Assembly (NCBI GenBank): GCA_905221605.1
Contig: CAJNDS010002335.1
Coordinates: 1,185,887 to 1,249,886, forward strand
Length of the DNA stretch: 64,000 nucleotides
Source: Symbiodinium natans
Taxonomy: Eukaryota; Sar; Dinophyceae; Suessiales; Symbiodiniaceae
Reading direction: 5' to 3'
Shown here: positions 46,721 through 55,997 of the stretch, one piece after another
Layout: the number at the start of each line of letters is the position of its first letter
Position numbering within the stretch: the stretch's first letter is position 1
The notes under the pieces: generated by a model
Databases searched by the model: none
The model's input: only the letters and a program-made list of their open reading frames with translations
Told to the model about the DNA's origin: nothing
Translations under genes and position numbers: made by a program

Positions 46721-47456
46721 TTCAGGTATGGGTGGTGATGGTGGCCTGGCTGGCCCTCTTGGTTTTGCTGCAGCAGCCCCGGCGAAGGCTCCAACTGGGT
46801 TTACTTCTTTGCCTTCCTCTCCCGCCAGCAGCCCGATTCGTAGAGAAGCATTGCGTGAAACAGAGTACTCGCATGTTGTGCTGGGTGGATGGGCCCAAGA
46901 CACGCGCAGAGCAACCATAGAGCAGGATGCTTTGAAGGTGATCGGCCTCTTTCCCAAGGGTCTTTCGTATGACAGGTATGTTATATTTGGTCAAAGGGCT
47001 TCCACGTGTCACATATTCTTGCACCCTCTGGACTCTGCAGATGCTGAAAGAAATCGCTTCTACCTTGTGCAAAATGCGGCGGGAAGGCGAGTGCAAGCCA
47101 CAGGTGGTGACCTCATATGGGTGTCTCCAAGCCGGAGTCCCGAAAGGAGAGCCCGTAACAAAATCACAAGGGCTTTCTTGGAGAAGCTCGAGCAGCTTGT
47201 GATCAAAGCCGGCACCTCCTGTGAGAAAGTGGGACTGGAGGCTGACTGGACCAAGCAGGTCATGTGGATCGCTGATCAGCGTGTTTGCGCCCCAAAACCG
47301 GAGGATTTGTGTGCCAACCCCTATGAGCAGGTAAAGGCCAGTCACTTCATCGACAGTGGTGGATTGAAGCATACTCACTGGTTTTGTGTGAGCAGACTCT
47401 CCACAATCTTAAAGCTGCAGCTGGAAGTGGTGGCCAATACTCTCGAGCAGAGCTGA
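46665..47456 (+). CDS. LINE open segment 2, possible RNA-binding domain
   Basis: 263 codons, overlapping ORF1 by 56 nt in another frame, with its own ATG at 46665. A Gly/Ala/Pro linker leads to YSHVVLGGWAQDTRRATIEQ, YVIFGQRASTCHIFLHPLDS and SPSRSPERRARNKITRAFLE. This beta-alpha-beta pattern with a basic C-terminal half resembles the RRM plus C-terminal domain of L1 ORF1p; I infer this from layout only. It ends at TGA 47454-47456, after which the same frame continues into the endonuclease. Confidence 0.55.
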   Translation: MTPGQPTYGISRTQPKGVDSGMGGDGGLAGPLGFAAAAPAKAPTGFTSLPSSPASSPIRREALRETEYSHVVLGGWAQDTRRATIEQDALKVIGLFPKGLSYDRYVIFGQRASTCHIFLHPLDSADAERNRFYLVQNAAGRRVQATGGDLIWVSPSRSPERRARNKITRAFLEKLEQLVIKAGTSCEKVGLEADWTKQVMWIADQRVCAPKPEDLCANPYEQVKASHFIDSGGLKHTHWFCVSRLSTILKLQLEVVANTLEQS

Positions 47457-50400
47457 AATCGCAGCAAACCCGATGTACAGACATTCGCCCAGTTTGGGTT
47501 CTCCACCTGGAATGTGCAAGGGAACTCTTTGTCAAGTCTTGGGGAGTGGGTTTCAGATACATTGCACGATATAGAATTTGCAGCATTCCAAGAAGTTTCC
47601 GGCCTTCATCTCTTGAGGAGCATTCAGCAAGGCCACTTGCAGAACTTTGACAACAGTGACATTGAGGGTTTGCAGGAGTATATTGCTTTGGGTTCCCATC
47701 GTGTTGAAAGTCATCTAGGTCAAGTGATCCTTCTGGACCGACATTCCGTTGATTATATACAGAACTGTTGGGCTGGCAGGAGATGCATCGGAGTGACTTT
47801 CAAACCAGTGGGTCTACAGCGTATGCTTACCATTGCCTCGGTGCACTTACCCCACTCGGGTTTTTCTGAAGATGATTTCGAATTCGCTGTGCAAGAAGTA
47901 ATCTCGTATATATGTGAGACTAAGTATTCATGTGTGATTGTACTTGGGGATTTCAATACAGAGAGTGGCGAGGCCCGATGGCAGCACTTGGGCCAACGGA
48001 TGACGTCAGTTGGGATGAAACTATTCTCATCTGGCTTGCAGACGTGGTTCAGCAACAGGTCGAGATATGGGAAGGAGTTGGATTACATGTTTCTCAACCC
48101 TCATGCCCTGAAGTTGCTGCACCCTCAAACTCAAGCTACTGACGTTGTTATTGCTTCTGGTGCTAGGATGGAATTGAAGTCAGACCACGAATTGGTGCAA
48201 TGCGTCCTCTCCCTCCGAAACTCCCCTCCTTCCCAATTGAGGAAGGAGGGGGGAGCGACCCGACGGACCAGGAAACCTGCGCGCAAACGGTGTGCACGAT
48301 GGTTGGTGAAGCCTCAGGAGGCTGAGCACGCTCTGGAAGCAGTCAGCCTGGATGCTTTCTCGGCCAGTAATGCCCAGGGTCAGTGGGAGACTCTTCAACA
48401 AGTTTGCAGAATCTCATCGGCCCGCGCCCCCAGCTTCAAGTACAGAGACTCCCAATTCCTCAAGCACTTGTGTAAAAGTAGACAGCGTGAGCGTGACCCC
48501 GAAACCCGTGGCAAGTTGACAAAGAGCATTATTGCAGTCAGAAAGGCTGAGAAGTTGGAGTGGTGGGCAAAGTTGCAGGAGCAGGTGAAAGTTGGGGATC
48601 CTTATGCCATCAGATATGTAAAGGCCAAGAGGAGCTCGCAGGCTTGTTTGAACTCGTTCCTGGCAGCATGTGGTGGCAAGGAAGGGGCTGCCAATGCTCT
48701 GTCCGACAGATTCTCCAAGACTTTCTGTGACAACGCAAGTTCAGAGGAGAGGGGTCTCTGCCAGTCTCTGCTCCAAGAGCTGCGGACTCGCGTGGACTCG
48801 GCTGACCTTCAGGACTTCTCCACGAATGAAGTTGTGCTTGTGTGCAACAAGCTTAAGTCCAACAAGTGTAGTGGCCTCTCTGGTTTCTCGACTGATTTCG
48901 TTAGATGGGCAAGCACATCTGACAAAGGGAGACAGCTTTTGACCTGCCATCTGAACCGCCTCCTTGCCGGTGATGAGGTGCCTGTTGACTATATGAACAG
49001 CTATCTTGTACTTATTCCAAAGCAATTGGTTGTTGGCAGTAGCGATCAGTTCAGACCCATATCTTTGCTGGAAACGGTACAGAAGGTATATGCAGCAGCT
49101 TTGAGTGCGCGTTTGAAGGGGCGATTTCCGGTGCCTCGACACCAGCTGGGAGGCGTGCCTGGTGGCCAGGTGTTCGAGTGCCTGCTCATGACTTCGTCTG
49201 CTCTGCAACGCGAAGTAGCGTCCAACATGCCAGGAGTGTGGGTCAGTCTGGATATTTCGGGTGCCTATGACAATCTTTTGCTCAGTACCGTCCTGGAATA
49301 TTTGAGCAGACAATCCCTTAAACATGGTGGTGCTCTTGAGTCCGCTAGGCTGGCCGAGCTCTTGTTGGGACCCGTTCATTCCTGTAGCTTCCAAAGCTTC
49401 TCCTTTCAGGTCCAGCAGCACAGAGGAGTCCAACAGGGTGGGACGCATTCACCTTTCGTATTCTCATATGTCTTAGGGGACATTTTGGATCGCATCTTTG
49501 CTGAATGGGCTGCTGATGGTCATGTTCCTTTTCATCCTCTGTGGGGATGGGCCTATGTTGATGACATCTTATTGGGGTTTCCCTCGTGGCAGCATGCAAT
49601 AGACCTCATGCCCCGCTTTGCCGAATCACTCAGAATGATAGGATTGGAAGTCAACCCTGCCAAGACTGTAGTCATGTCGACGCAAGCCATGCTGGACCTG
49701 GGCGTGCATGCTGTGCCGAGTGAACATGTTCTCAGAGGTTTTGCATGGGCAACTAAAATGAAATACCTCAAAAAAGTTCTGCAACATCCTCTGGAGGAAG
49801 ATGTCAGTGCTCAACTCGTGTCCTCGATCCGACGGACGATGCAGCAGACGGGGGAAGAACTTGCAGGCATCTCTAGGCTCTTTTCTTGGACTAGTGTAAG
49901 GTCCGCTCTGAACTTCCACATGCAACATGTGTTCTCTAGGTTTGCATGGGTGACTCCTGCGATTGAGCCTCTGGCCAAGCACATAAATGCCATCCAAGTC
50001 ATGCAAGTGTCTCATCTGGTGGGCCTCCTGAAGTTGTACATCCCGAATAGCCTCAAACAGCAAGATGCAGTCGTCTTGAATCGGGTCCGCCGACGTGCTG
50101 TCTTGCAACTCATGTGGATGAACCAAGTTGGTTGGGCACAGAAGATGGTCTTGCGTAAGTGGGCTTTTTTGGGCCACCTCCTCAGGAGGCCGCAGTCTCC
50201 AGCAGCAGAGATGTTCATGACTGGGCACGGTCGCCAGAGCCAGGGTGGGCCCTGGAACACATACTGGAAGTGGTGTAGTAATTGCATGCGATGGATGTAT
50301 GCAGATGGTCATATCAGCACTCCTGTGGATCCTGCCGATGCCCAGTCCTTGTGCGAAGCAGCTAGCGATAGGGAGGGGTGGCGGCAGTACGCGAGACATG

Positions 50401-50798
50401 TAGTGCAGCGTTACATTCAGACGCCAACGTTGGTGGCGCCCAGTGCTTGGAGCAGTGGCCTAGCTCCCTACCGCATTCAAGCAGCGTGGATGCTAGTTGT
50501 GCTGGTCTCCTTTTCCGATGGAGCATACACCTCTTACACGCTGGATGCTGGGGAGGGGTGGCTCTACCTGTCAAGGGATGTGGCGTTGCAGTCTTGCCTC
50601 CACAGAGCTGCGACGCATTATGCCATGCTGCGCCAAGTCAATCCTCTTGTCATTTTAGCCCAGGTTCCGGAGTTTCTTGTAGATACTTGCATACACCAAA
50701 TACCCCACATGAAGAGCCTCTTTTGGCAACAATCCCAGATACTGGTGTTTGAAGAGGTTCAGGAGAGGGTCGTTGACGAAGTCATCCGACTCGCATGA
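47457..50798 (+). CDS. LINE ORF2: APE endonuclease and reverse transcriptase
   Basis: The frame is open from 47457 to TGA 50796. The region before the first GTG (47514) already encodes endonuclease motif FGFSTWN, so translation must come from upstream. Endonuclease: AFQE, VLGDFNT (about residue 145 from 47514), LDYMF, SDH (about 223). Reverse transcriptase: FRPISLLETVQKVYAAALS (about 513), SLDISGAYDN (about 580), GVQQGGTHSPF, YVDD (681-684) and GLEVNPAKT. The C-terminal part includes a basic KWAFLGHLLRRP stretch. The enzyme nicks target DNA and primes cDNA synthesis. All catalytic residues are present; no frameshift occurs within it. The minus-strand frame at 48741-49448 is a shadow. Confidence 0.85.
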   Translation, partial: NRSKPDVQTFAQFGFSTWNVQGNSLSSLGEWVSDTLHDIEFAAFQEVSGLHLLRSIQQGHLQNFDNSDIEGLQEYIALGSHRVESHLGQVILLDRHSVDYIQNCWAGRRCIGVTFKPVGLQRMLTIASVHLPHSGFSEDDFEFAVQEVISYICETKYSCVIVLGDFNTESGEARWQHLGQRMTSVGMKLFSSGLQTWFSNRSRYGKELDYMFLNPHALKLLHPQTQATDVVIASGARMELKSDHELVQCVLSLRNSPPSQLRKEGGATRRTRKPARKRCARWLVKPQEAEHALEAVSLDAFSASNAQGQWETLQQVCRISSARAPSFKYRDSQFLKHLCKSRQRERDPETRGKLTKSIIAVRKAEKLEWWAKLQEQVKVGDPYAIRYVKAKRSSQACLNSFLAACGGKEGAANALSDRFSKTFCDNASSEERGLCQSLLQELRTRVDSADLQDFSTNEVVLVCNKLKSNKCSGLSGFSTDFVRWASTSDKGRQLLTCHLNRLLAGDEVPVDYMNSYLVLIPKQLVVGSSDQFRPISLLETVQKVYAAALSARLKGRFPVPRHQLGGVPGGQVFECLLMTSSALQREVASNMPGVWVSLDISGAYDNLLLSTVLEYLSRQSLKHGGALESARLAELLLGPVHSCSFQSFSFQVQQHRGVQQGGTHSPFVFSYVLGDILDRIFAEWAADGHVPFHPLWGWAYVDDILLGFPSWQHAIDLMPRFAESLRMIGLEVNPAKTVVMSTQAMLDLGVHAVPSEHVLRGFAWATKMKYLKKVLQHPLEEDVSAQLVSSIRRTMQQTGEELAGISRLFSWTSVRSALNFHMQHVFSRFAWVTPAIEPLAKHINAIQVMQVSHLVGLLKLYIPNSLKQQDAVVLNRVRRRAVLQLMWMNQVGWAQKMVLRKWAFLGHLLRRPQSPAAEMFMTGHGRQSQGGPWNTYWKWCSNCMRWMYADGHISTPVDPADAQSLCEAASDREGWRQYARHVVQRYIQTPTLVAPSAWSSGLAPYRIQAAWMLVVLVSFSDGAYTSYTLDAGEGWLYLSRDVALQSCLHRAATHYAMLRQVNPLVILAQVPEFLVDTCIHQIPHMKSLFWQQSQILVFEEVQERVVDEVIRLA

Positions 50799-50855
50799 TG
50801 TCGCCTGAACAACCTCGCTCACAGGCAAGCTACCACAGGAGCCCTGAAGCAAAAA

Positions 50856-50930
50856 GGGTTTAGGGTTTAGGGTTTAGGGTTTAGGGTTTAGGGGTTTAGA
50901 GTTTGGGGTTTAGGGTTTAGTGTTTAGGGG
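50856..50930 (+). repeat. telomere-like array at LINE 3' edge
   Basis: Five clean TTTAGGG units then degenerate ones, joined directly to the LINE terminal A run. Confidence 0.9.
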
Positions 50931-51104
50931 ACCCAGGCGAGGACTCACGCAAGCCTGCTGCCGAAGGGCTTAGGGTTTAAGGCTTAGGGTTTAGGAAGCT
51001 CGAATCCCTGAACCCTAAGCCTCAAACGCGGATTGGTTAACGCATTACAGCCTCCTAAGATCACATTCAACCCTCATTCCTCAAGGGCTTTAGGGTTTAG
51101 GGCT

Positions 51105-51276
51105 TACTTGAAGGTTCATGTACTTATTAATCAACCAATTGTGTCTGTACCTATAGCCCAAATCAGAACTTAGGGCACTTGAGGGGCTTATAAGGGGGCT
51201 ATAATGTACAGTTATACTTGGTTAAGAAGTACCCTAAACCCTAAACCCTAAACCCTAAACCCTGAACCTCCAAGTA
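51105..51276. mobile_element. MITE family F2, copy l, with four CCCTAAA units
   Basis: Terminus TACTTGAAGGTTCATG. The right arm GTACCCTGAACCTCCAAGTA is split after CCCT by exactly four AAACCCT units (51236-51263), without duplication of flanking bases. Confidence 0.8.
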
Positions 51277-51323
51277 GGGGTACATTTGGATTCAGGGTTT
51301 GCGGGGGGCCCGCATCCGCCAAG

Positions 51324-51365
51324 GTGGCCGCCATGTACGAATCCTGCAGCCTGATTACATCCAAG
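51324..51365 (+). CDS. candidate exon, Y-x-x-C module, third round
   Basis: CGCCAAG acceptor, phase 0: VAAMYESCSLITSK, possibly on to PAPNCAI. It has the MYESC motif of the 27298/34311/44744 set. The donor is not clear. Confidence 0.45.
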
Positions 51366-52028
51366 CCTGCCCCGAATTGCGCAATATTGCTTTGGGGTTT
51401 AGGGTTTAGGGTTTAGGGAGTGTTTAGGGTTTAGGCTCTAGGGTTTGGGGTTTAGGGTTGAACTTTTTTCTAGGGTTTAGCTTAGAGTGGACGCTTTCTA
51501 AACATTGAGCGCCCTCCCCTTTGGGAACCTCAACGTCCGAGCCTTGCCGCCTTGCCCCGAGCCGAAGTGCAGAAAGATGTCTCAAACCGACCAAGCTCCC
51601 ATGAGGGTTTAGGGTTTAGGGTTTAGGGTTTCGGGTTTCGGGTTAGGGTTTTGGGCTTAGACGACTCTAAACCCAAAACCCTAAACCCTGCAAAACGCAG
51701 TTCAGCAGTCCCGCCTGGGACTCGTGCTTTTTTGGTACCATTCAGTGGCCGTTCCTTTTTTGTATAAAGCCCATGAAACTGCGGGTGAGTGGCTAGGGTT
51801 TAGGGTTTAAGGGTTTAGGGTTTAGTTTAGGGTAAGGCTTAGGGTTACAATGGGCTGGAAGTGAAAGTTGGCTGCTTAAACAGTTTTTGTGCTGTGGCAG
51901 CCTAAACCCTGTAGCCAACACCACCCGACAAAGGCCATGATCCCTTCTAGGGTTTAGGGTTTAGGGTTTAGGGTTTAGGGTCTAGGGTTTAGGGGTTTAG
52001 GGTTTAGGGTTTGGGGGTTTCTGTTCAG
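51366..52028. other. noncoding; TTTAGGG clusters
   Basis: Clusters at 51393-51460, 51605-51650, 51791-51840 and 51950-52015. The last ends ten bases before the next acceptor. Confidence 0.6.
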
Positions 52029-52069
52029 GTATGTCTGCTATCGGCTGCTGCGACAGTATCGAGCAGAAA
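52029..52069 (+). CDS. candidate exon, GCCD module, third round
   Basis: CTGTTCAG acceptor, phase 1 (GT-ATG): MSAIGCCDSIEQK to AAA|GTGGCT; a longer reading continues VACLQGTYAAR. It aligns with 29338 over GCCD and in the GT-xTG start. Confidence 0.5.
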
Positions 52070-52371
52070 GTGGCTTGCTTGCAGGGAACGTACGCTGCAC
52101 GAGCCATTACACCCTAAATAGTGTTTAGGGTTTAGGGTTTAGGGCCGAAGCCCTATCAAAGGACGTAGTGCATCCCTGCCGTGTGGTTGCGAGGCTGCTA
52201 GGCAGGGGTAAGTTTTCTACTCCTGGGCTAAAACTCTAGGGCTCATGGGTCATTGCTTCAAGTTTCCGAAGGAAAACCCTAGGCGGGTGGCAAAAACAGC
52301 AGCCCTAAAGGGAAGTTGGGGCCGTTAGGGCCTCAAGGGCCTTAAAGGCATGGAATGCAACGTCTCAAAGG

Positions 52372-52456
52372 TTTAGGGTTTAGGGTTTAGGGTTTAGGGT
52401 TTAGGGTTTAGGGTTTGGGGTTTAGGGTTTAGGGTTTAGGGTTTAGGGTTTAGGGT
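52372..52456 (+). repeat. telomere-like array (TTTAGGG)n
   Basis: Twelve units, one TTTGGGG. Confidence 0.95.
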
Positions 52457-52478
52457 CATGCACCTGCAGCCTGCGCAG

Positions 52479-52529
52479 GCGGATTGCCAGGATGTTCTCA
52501 CTGGGATGCCACCGACGGCTTGTTCCGAC
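52479..52529 (+). CDS. candidate exon, GMPP-C module, third round
   Basis: GCGCAG acceptor and GAC|GTCCCC donor bound 17 codons in phase 0: ADCQDVLTGMPPTACSD. It aligns with 30823 (GMP-NCSE) and 37871 (GLPPPPCPD). Confidence 0.5.
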
Positions 52530-52564
52530 GTCCCCAAGCTGAGCATCTCTAGGGCTACACCCCT

Positions 52565-52607
52565 TAGGGTTTAGGGTTTAGGGTTTAGGGTTTAGGGTTT
52601 AGGGTAT
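52565..52607 (+). repeat. telomere-like array (TTTAGGG)n
   Basis: Six units, then a short inverted AAACCCTGAACCC. Confidence 0.9.
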
Positions 52608-52689
52608 AAACCCTGAACCCCTGAGCTTGAGCCCCCCGGAACCCTAAGCCAACCTCAAGGTCGAACAACTTTTGGCGCCCCTCACTTAG

Positions 52690-53383
52690 AGTTTTGGGGC
52701 TTGGGCTTTGGGTTTAGGGTTTAGGGTTTAGGGTGGTTTAGGGTTTAGGGTTTAGGGTTCAGGGTTTGGGTTTAGGGTTTAGGCTTTAAGATTTAGGGTC
52801 CAGGGTTCAGGGTTGTGGGTTTAGGACCGAGGTTTGAGGGTTCTTTATGATACACTCAATTTGCCTGCAACATGCCAAGCATGGCTAGATTGTGTTTGCC
52901 AGGTGAAGCCCTACAGCAAGCGCGAAACTACCAACAACAAAAAGACGAGACCCTAAACCCTAAACCCTTGAAGTAGGGTTTGGGGTGTAGGGTATCGGAC
53001 CGCCACATGCACACATGCTGCCGCCGCTTGGGATGTGTCAGCTGGCTTCAAATCTCAGGGTTTAGGGTAATTTAGGGATGGGGTTTAGGGTTCAGGGTTT
53101 AGGGTTTGGGGTTCAGGGTTTAGGTTTTAGGGTTTAGGGATGCTAAAGGGTTTGGGTTTTGTGTTTAGGGCATGGTTCTGTTTGGAAGGGGCAGACAAAC
53201 AAGTTCATCATGCTCTGAAGGGCTCCAGGAATTGTTCAACCTTCCCTAACCCTATAAAACTTGTGTTGTCGCCCCTCCCTTAGGGGTCGGGTTCACGGTT
53301 TTTAGGGCTTACAGGGTCCCTAAACCCTAGCCCTAAACCCTAAACCCTAAACCCGAAACCCCTTTCTTCGCCGGTTATCTCAG
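52690..53383. other. noncoding; degenerate telomere-like clusters
   Basis: TTTAGGG relatives at 52710-52830, 53058-53140 and 53285-53355. No exon called. Confidence 0.5.
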
Positions 53384-53414
53384 GGCAGTGGCGGCTCAGG
53401 TGGCTCCGTTGCAG
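53384..53414 (+). CDS. candidate Gly/Ser-rich exon
   Basis: TATCTCAG acceptor, phase 0: GSGGSGGSVA, possibly on to VGF. The F2 MITE copy m starts within about 10 bp, so the donor may have been lost to or supplied by it. Confidence 0.4.
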
Positions 53415-53420
53415 TTGGCT

Positions 53421-53596
53421 TCACTTGGAGTTCTTATTAACCAATTGGGGTTTAGGGTTTAGGGTTTAGGGGTTCTTATTAACCAATCATAACTGTACTT
53501 CTAACCCACTTGTAAGCCCCTTAAGCGCCCTAGCATGGTTATAATTTGGGTAAGAGCAGTTATAATTGGTTAGTAAGTACCATGAACCTCCAAGCA
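53421..53596. mobile_element. MITE family F2, copy m, with duplicated insert site
   Basis: GTTCTTATTAACCAAT occurs at 53430-53445 and again at 53472-53487, with 26 bp of TTTAGGG units between. The rest is typical F2, ending GTACCATGAACCTCCAAG. Confidence 0.8.
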
Positions 53597-53653
53597 AGAC
53601 TGAGCCGCAAAGCTCAGCGCCAGGGGCTTTCTTTGCAGGCTGCAAGTTGCAGT

Positions 53654-53750
53654 ATGGCCTTAGGGTTTAGGGTTTGGGGTTTAGGGTTGAGGGTCTAGGG
53701 TTGAGGGTTTAGGGTTTAGGGTTGAGGGTTTAGGGTTTAGGGTTTAGGTA
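53654..53750 (+). repeat. degenerate telomere-like array
   Basis: TTTAGGG and TTGAGGG units alternating. Confidence 0.85.
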
Positions 53751-53978
53751 TCGTATCGAAGCAGGGTTGGAGATGGATTTGGAGGTGGTTGCACTCTGAT
53801 ATGTACACCGTTTGGATACGGGGCTGTAAATCTTAGTCTACAAGCCGTGAACCAAAAAGTGCTAGAGCTTGGAGCCACACCAAGACCATCTTCTACACAA
53901 GTCACATGGTGGGCCTGTCGGGCTCTACGCACCTTGCACAGCGTCCAGAGATAGATTAAACACCCCAAGCCCTACAGC

Positions 53979-54260
<282 letters not shown>

Positions 54261-54288
54261 CCTTCAGGACCCTAAACTCTAAACAAAG

Positions 54289-54354
54289 GTGGCGGCGGCT
54301 ACAACGGTGGCCCTGGTGGTGGCGGTTCAGATGACTTCGGGGCGGAATGCAAAG
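54289..54354 (+). CDS. candidate exon, GGYNG module, third round
   Basis: AACAAAG acceptor and AAAG|GCCAGG (GC donor) bound 66 nt, phase 1 at both ends: GGGYNGGPGGGGSDDFGAEC, then K. It is symmetric and so can be duplicated or skipped without a frame change. Related to 39715 and 41126. Confidence 0.5.
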
Positions 54355-54361
54355 GCCAGGG

Positions 54362-54515
54362 TTAGGGTTTCGGGTTTGGGGTGTAGGGTTTGGGGTTTAG
54401 GATTTGGGGTTTAGGGTTTAGGGCTGAGGGTTGAGAGTTTGAGGGGTTAGGGTTTAGGGTTTAGGGTTTAGGGTTTAGGGTTTAGGGTTTAGGGTTTAGG
54501 GTTTAGGGTTTAGGG
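54362..54515 (+). repeat. telomere-like array
   Basis: Degenerate TTTGGGG/TTTAGGG, then ten clean TTTAGGG units; starts eight bases after the exon donor. Confidence 0.9.
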
Positions 54516-54572
54516 TTCGCTGTGAAATGGCGCAGAAGCTGTGAAGGTTGTGACGCGGCTCGCTTCGAATCC

Positions 54573-54720
54573 AAAACCCCAAACCCTAAACCCCAAACCC
54601 CAAACCCTAATCCCTAAACCCTAAGCCCTAAGCCCTAAGCCCTAAGCCCTAAACCCTAAACCCTAAACCCTAAACCCTAAACCCTAAACCCTAAACCCTA
54701 AACCCCAACCCTTACGACCC
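54573..54720 (-). repeat. telomere-like array, CCCCAAA/CCCTAAG/CCCTAAA
   Basis: Five CCCTAAG units in a block inside CCCTAAA units. Confidence 0.9.
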
Positions 54721-54891
54721 TAAACTCCTACATGCCGATTACTCACGACCTGTACTAACCCTTGGAGGAGCCTTGAGCCCTGCAAACCCCCGAGCCTCTA
54801 CTTAAAACTTTGTCAGGCCCATAGAACCCTAAACCCTAAACCCTAAACCCTAAACCCTCACCCCTCACTTCAACTCGAGACCCCCAAACCC

Positions 54892-55027
54892 TAGCTGGAG
54901 GTTCATGGGTACGTATAACTTAAAACTCCAATTGTGCCTATACCTAGGGCCCCCTAAGCCGCTGTAAGTAGGTGATACGTAAGTACAGCGACAATCGGGG
55001 TTATAAGTACCCGTGAACCTCCAAGTA
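54892..55027. mobile_element. MITE family F2, copy n
   Basis: GCTGGAGGTTCATGGGTAC and GTACCCGTGAACCTCCAAGT termini. Confidence 0.75.
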
Positions 55028-55064
55028 AAACTCCGCAAAACCCTAGACCACCACCCCACTGCGG

Positions 55065-55270
55065 TTTAGGGTTTAGGGTTCAGGGTTTAGGGTTTAGGGT
55101 TTGGGGTTTAGGGTTTCCCCTCAAGAGTGAAGGTGATTCCAGGACGTGGAGTGCTGGTTTCGGAGGATGCGACACGTGGACCCGGCGAGACCTTCACTTG
55201 GGCAGAGATCTTGAAATTTGGGGGCCAAGGGTTTTGTTCTAGGGTTTAGGGTTTAGGGTTTAGGGTTTAG
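55065..55270 (+). repeat. two telomere-like clusters
   Basis: TTTAGGG units at 55065-55115 and 55241-55270 with unique sequence between. Confidence 0.8.
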
Positions 55271-55468
55271 GAGGTTTTAGGAGGTTTAGGGAGGCTCAGG
55301 GCTTTAAGGCATCGCTTTTTGTTTGAGGAGGGGGTGGATGCAATGACCGGACAGGAGCCCACAAGACTTTGTGATGCTTACTGTAGCTTTAGATACTTAG
55401 GCTTTTGGGGTTTATTGGGTTTCTTGATAAGGCAGCTACGAATTTCGTTTATGGCTACCCTGCTAAGC

Positions 55469-55570
55469 GCAGCCCAGAAGATTGCCCCATATCCGAAACC
55501 CTTTGACGATCCCGGTGGCCTCGGAGTCGTCCCCGCAGTGTGCAGTTTTAGCGGAGTCCTGGATGCTCTT
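55469..55570 (+). CDS. possible exon (SAAQKIAPYPKPFDDPGGLG)
   Basis: After CTAAGCGCAG the frame reads AAQKIAPYPKPFDDPGGLGV, then VPAVCSFSGVLDAL and TAG. The residues look like real protein, but splice sites are ambiguous. Confidence 0.35.
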
Positions 55571-55844
55571 TAGGGTTTAGGGTTTAGGGTTGAGGGTTTA
55601 GGGTTTAGGGACACACTTTGAAACCGCAAGCCCCCCCCCCTCCATCATGTCGAATGCGTAAGTCGCCGCCCCTGAAACACCCTGACTAGGACCCGGAGTG
55701 GGCCCCAACCTTTTTGCAAGGGTTTAGGCCCATGTAAAACCAAAAGGGCACACCCTTTCCATTCCTAGGTTACTCCTGGGTCTAGTCTCAGAGCCTACCT
55801 TAAACCCCAAACCTTTAACCCCTTAACCCCTTAAACCCTAAAAG

Positions 55845-55888
55845 CCTTAAACCCTAAACCCTAAACCCTAAACCCTAAACCCTAAACA
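55845..55888 (-). repeat. telomere-like array (CCCTAAA)n
   Basis: Six units. Confidence 0.9.
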
Positions 55889-55912
55889 CCCAGGGCATGA
55901 GAGCGAAGCCAG

Positions 55913-55985
55913 GTATGGACCTGGTGGCGTGAACGATGGCTGGTGCATGCTTGACTCAGACAGCAGCGGCGTCTATGCCGGGGAG
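55913..55985 (+). CDS. candidate exon (YGPGGVNDGWCMLDSDSSGV)
   Basis: GAAGCCAG acceptor, entering with one base: YGPGGVNDGWCMLDSDSSGV, then YAGE, with GAG|GCCACG as a GC donor. Gly- and Asp-rich with one Cys, like the other modules. Confidence 0.5.
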
Positions 55986-55997
55986 GCCACGCTGCTG

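Larger units (their letters stand above)
46239..50855 (+). mobile_element. non-LTR retrotransposon (LINE) in telomere-like repeat
   Basis: A 4.6-kb element with no terminal repeats. It has an ORF1, a second open segment and an endonuclease-reverse transcriptase region, and ends CCTGAAGCAAAAA with no long poly(A). Both flanks are TTTAGGG arrays in the same sense. The catalytic motifs are all intact, so the element is young, but coding continuity is broken by a frame change at 46712-46717 and a TGA at 47454. A 22-bp copy of its 3' end lies at 36459. The closest type is L1/clade with APE endonuclease, as found in dinoflagellate genomes. Confidence 0.85.

Noticed and set aside
46722-47378. 218-aa minus-strand frame
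   Set aside because: Antisense shadow of LINE segment 2; no domain character.
48741-49448. 235-aa minus-strand frame
   Set aside because: Antisense shadow of the LINE reverse transcriptase, which has intact motifs on the plus strand.
49626-50399. 257-aa minus-strand frame
   Set aside because: Antisense shadow of the LINE C-terminal region.
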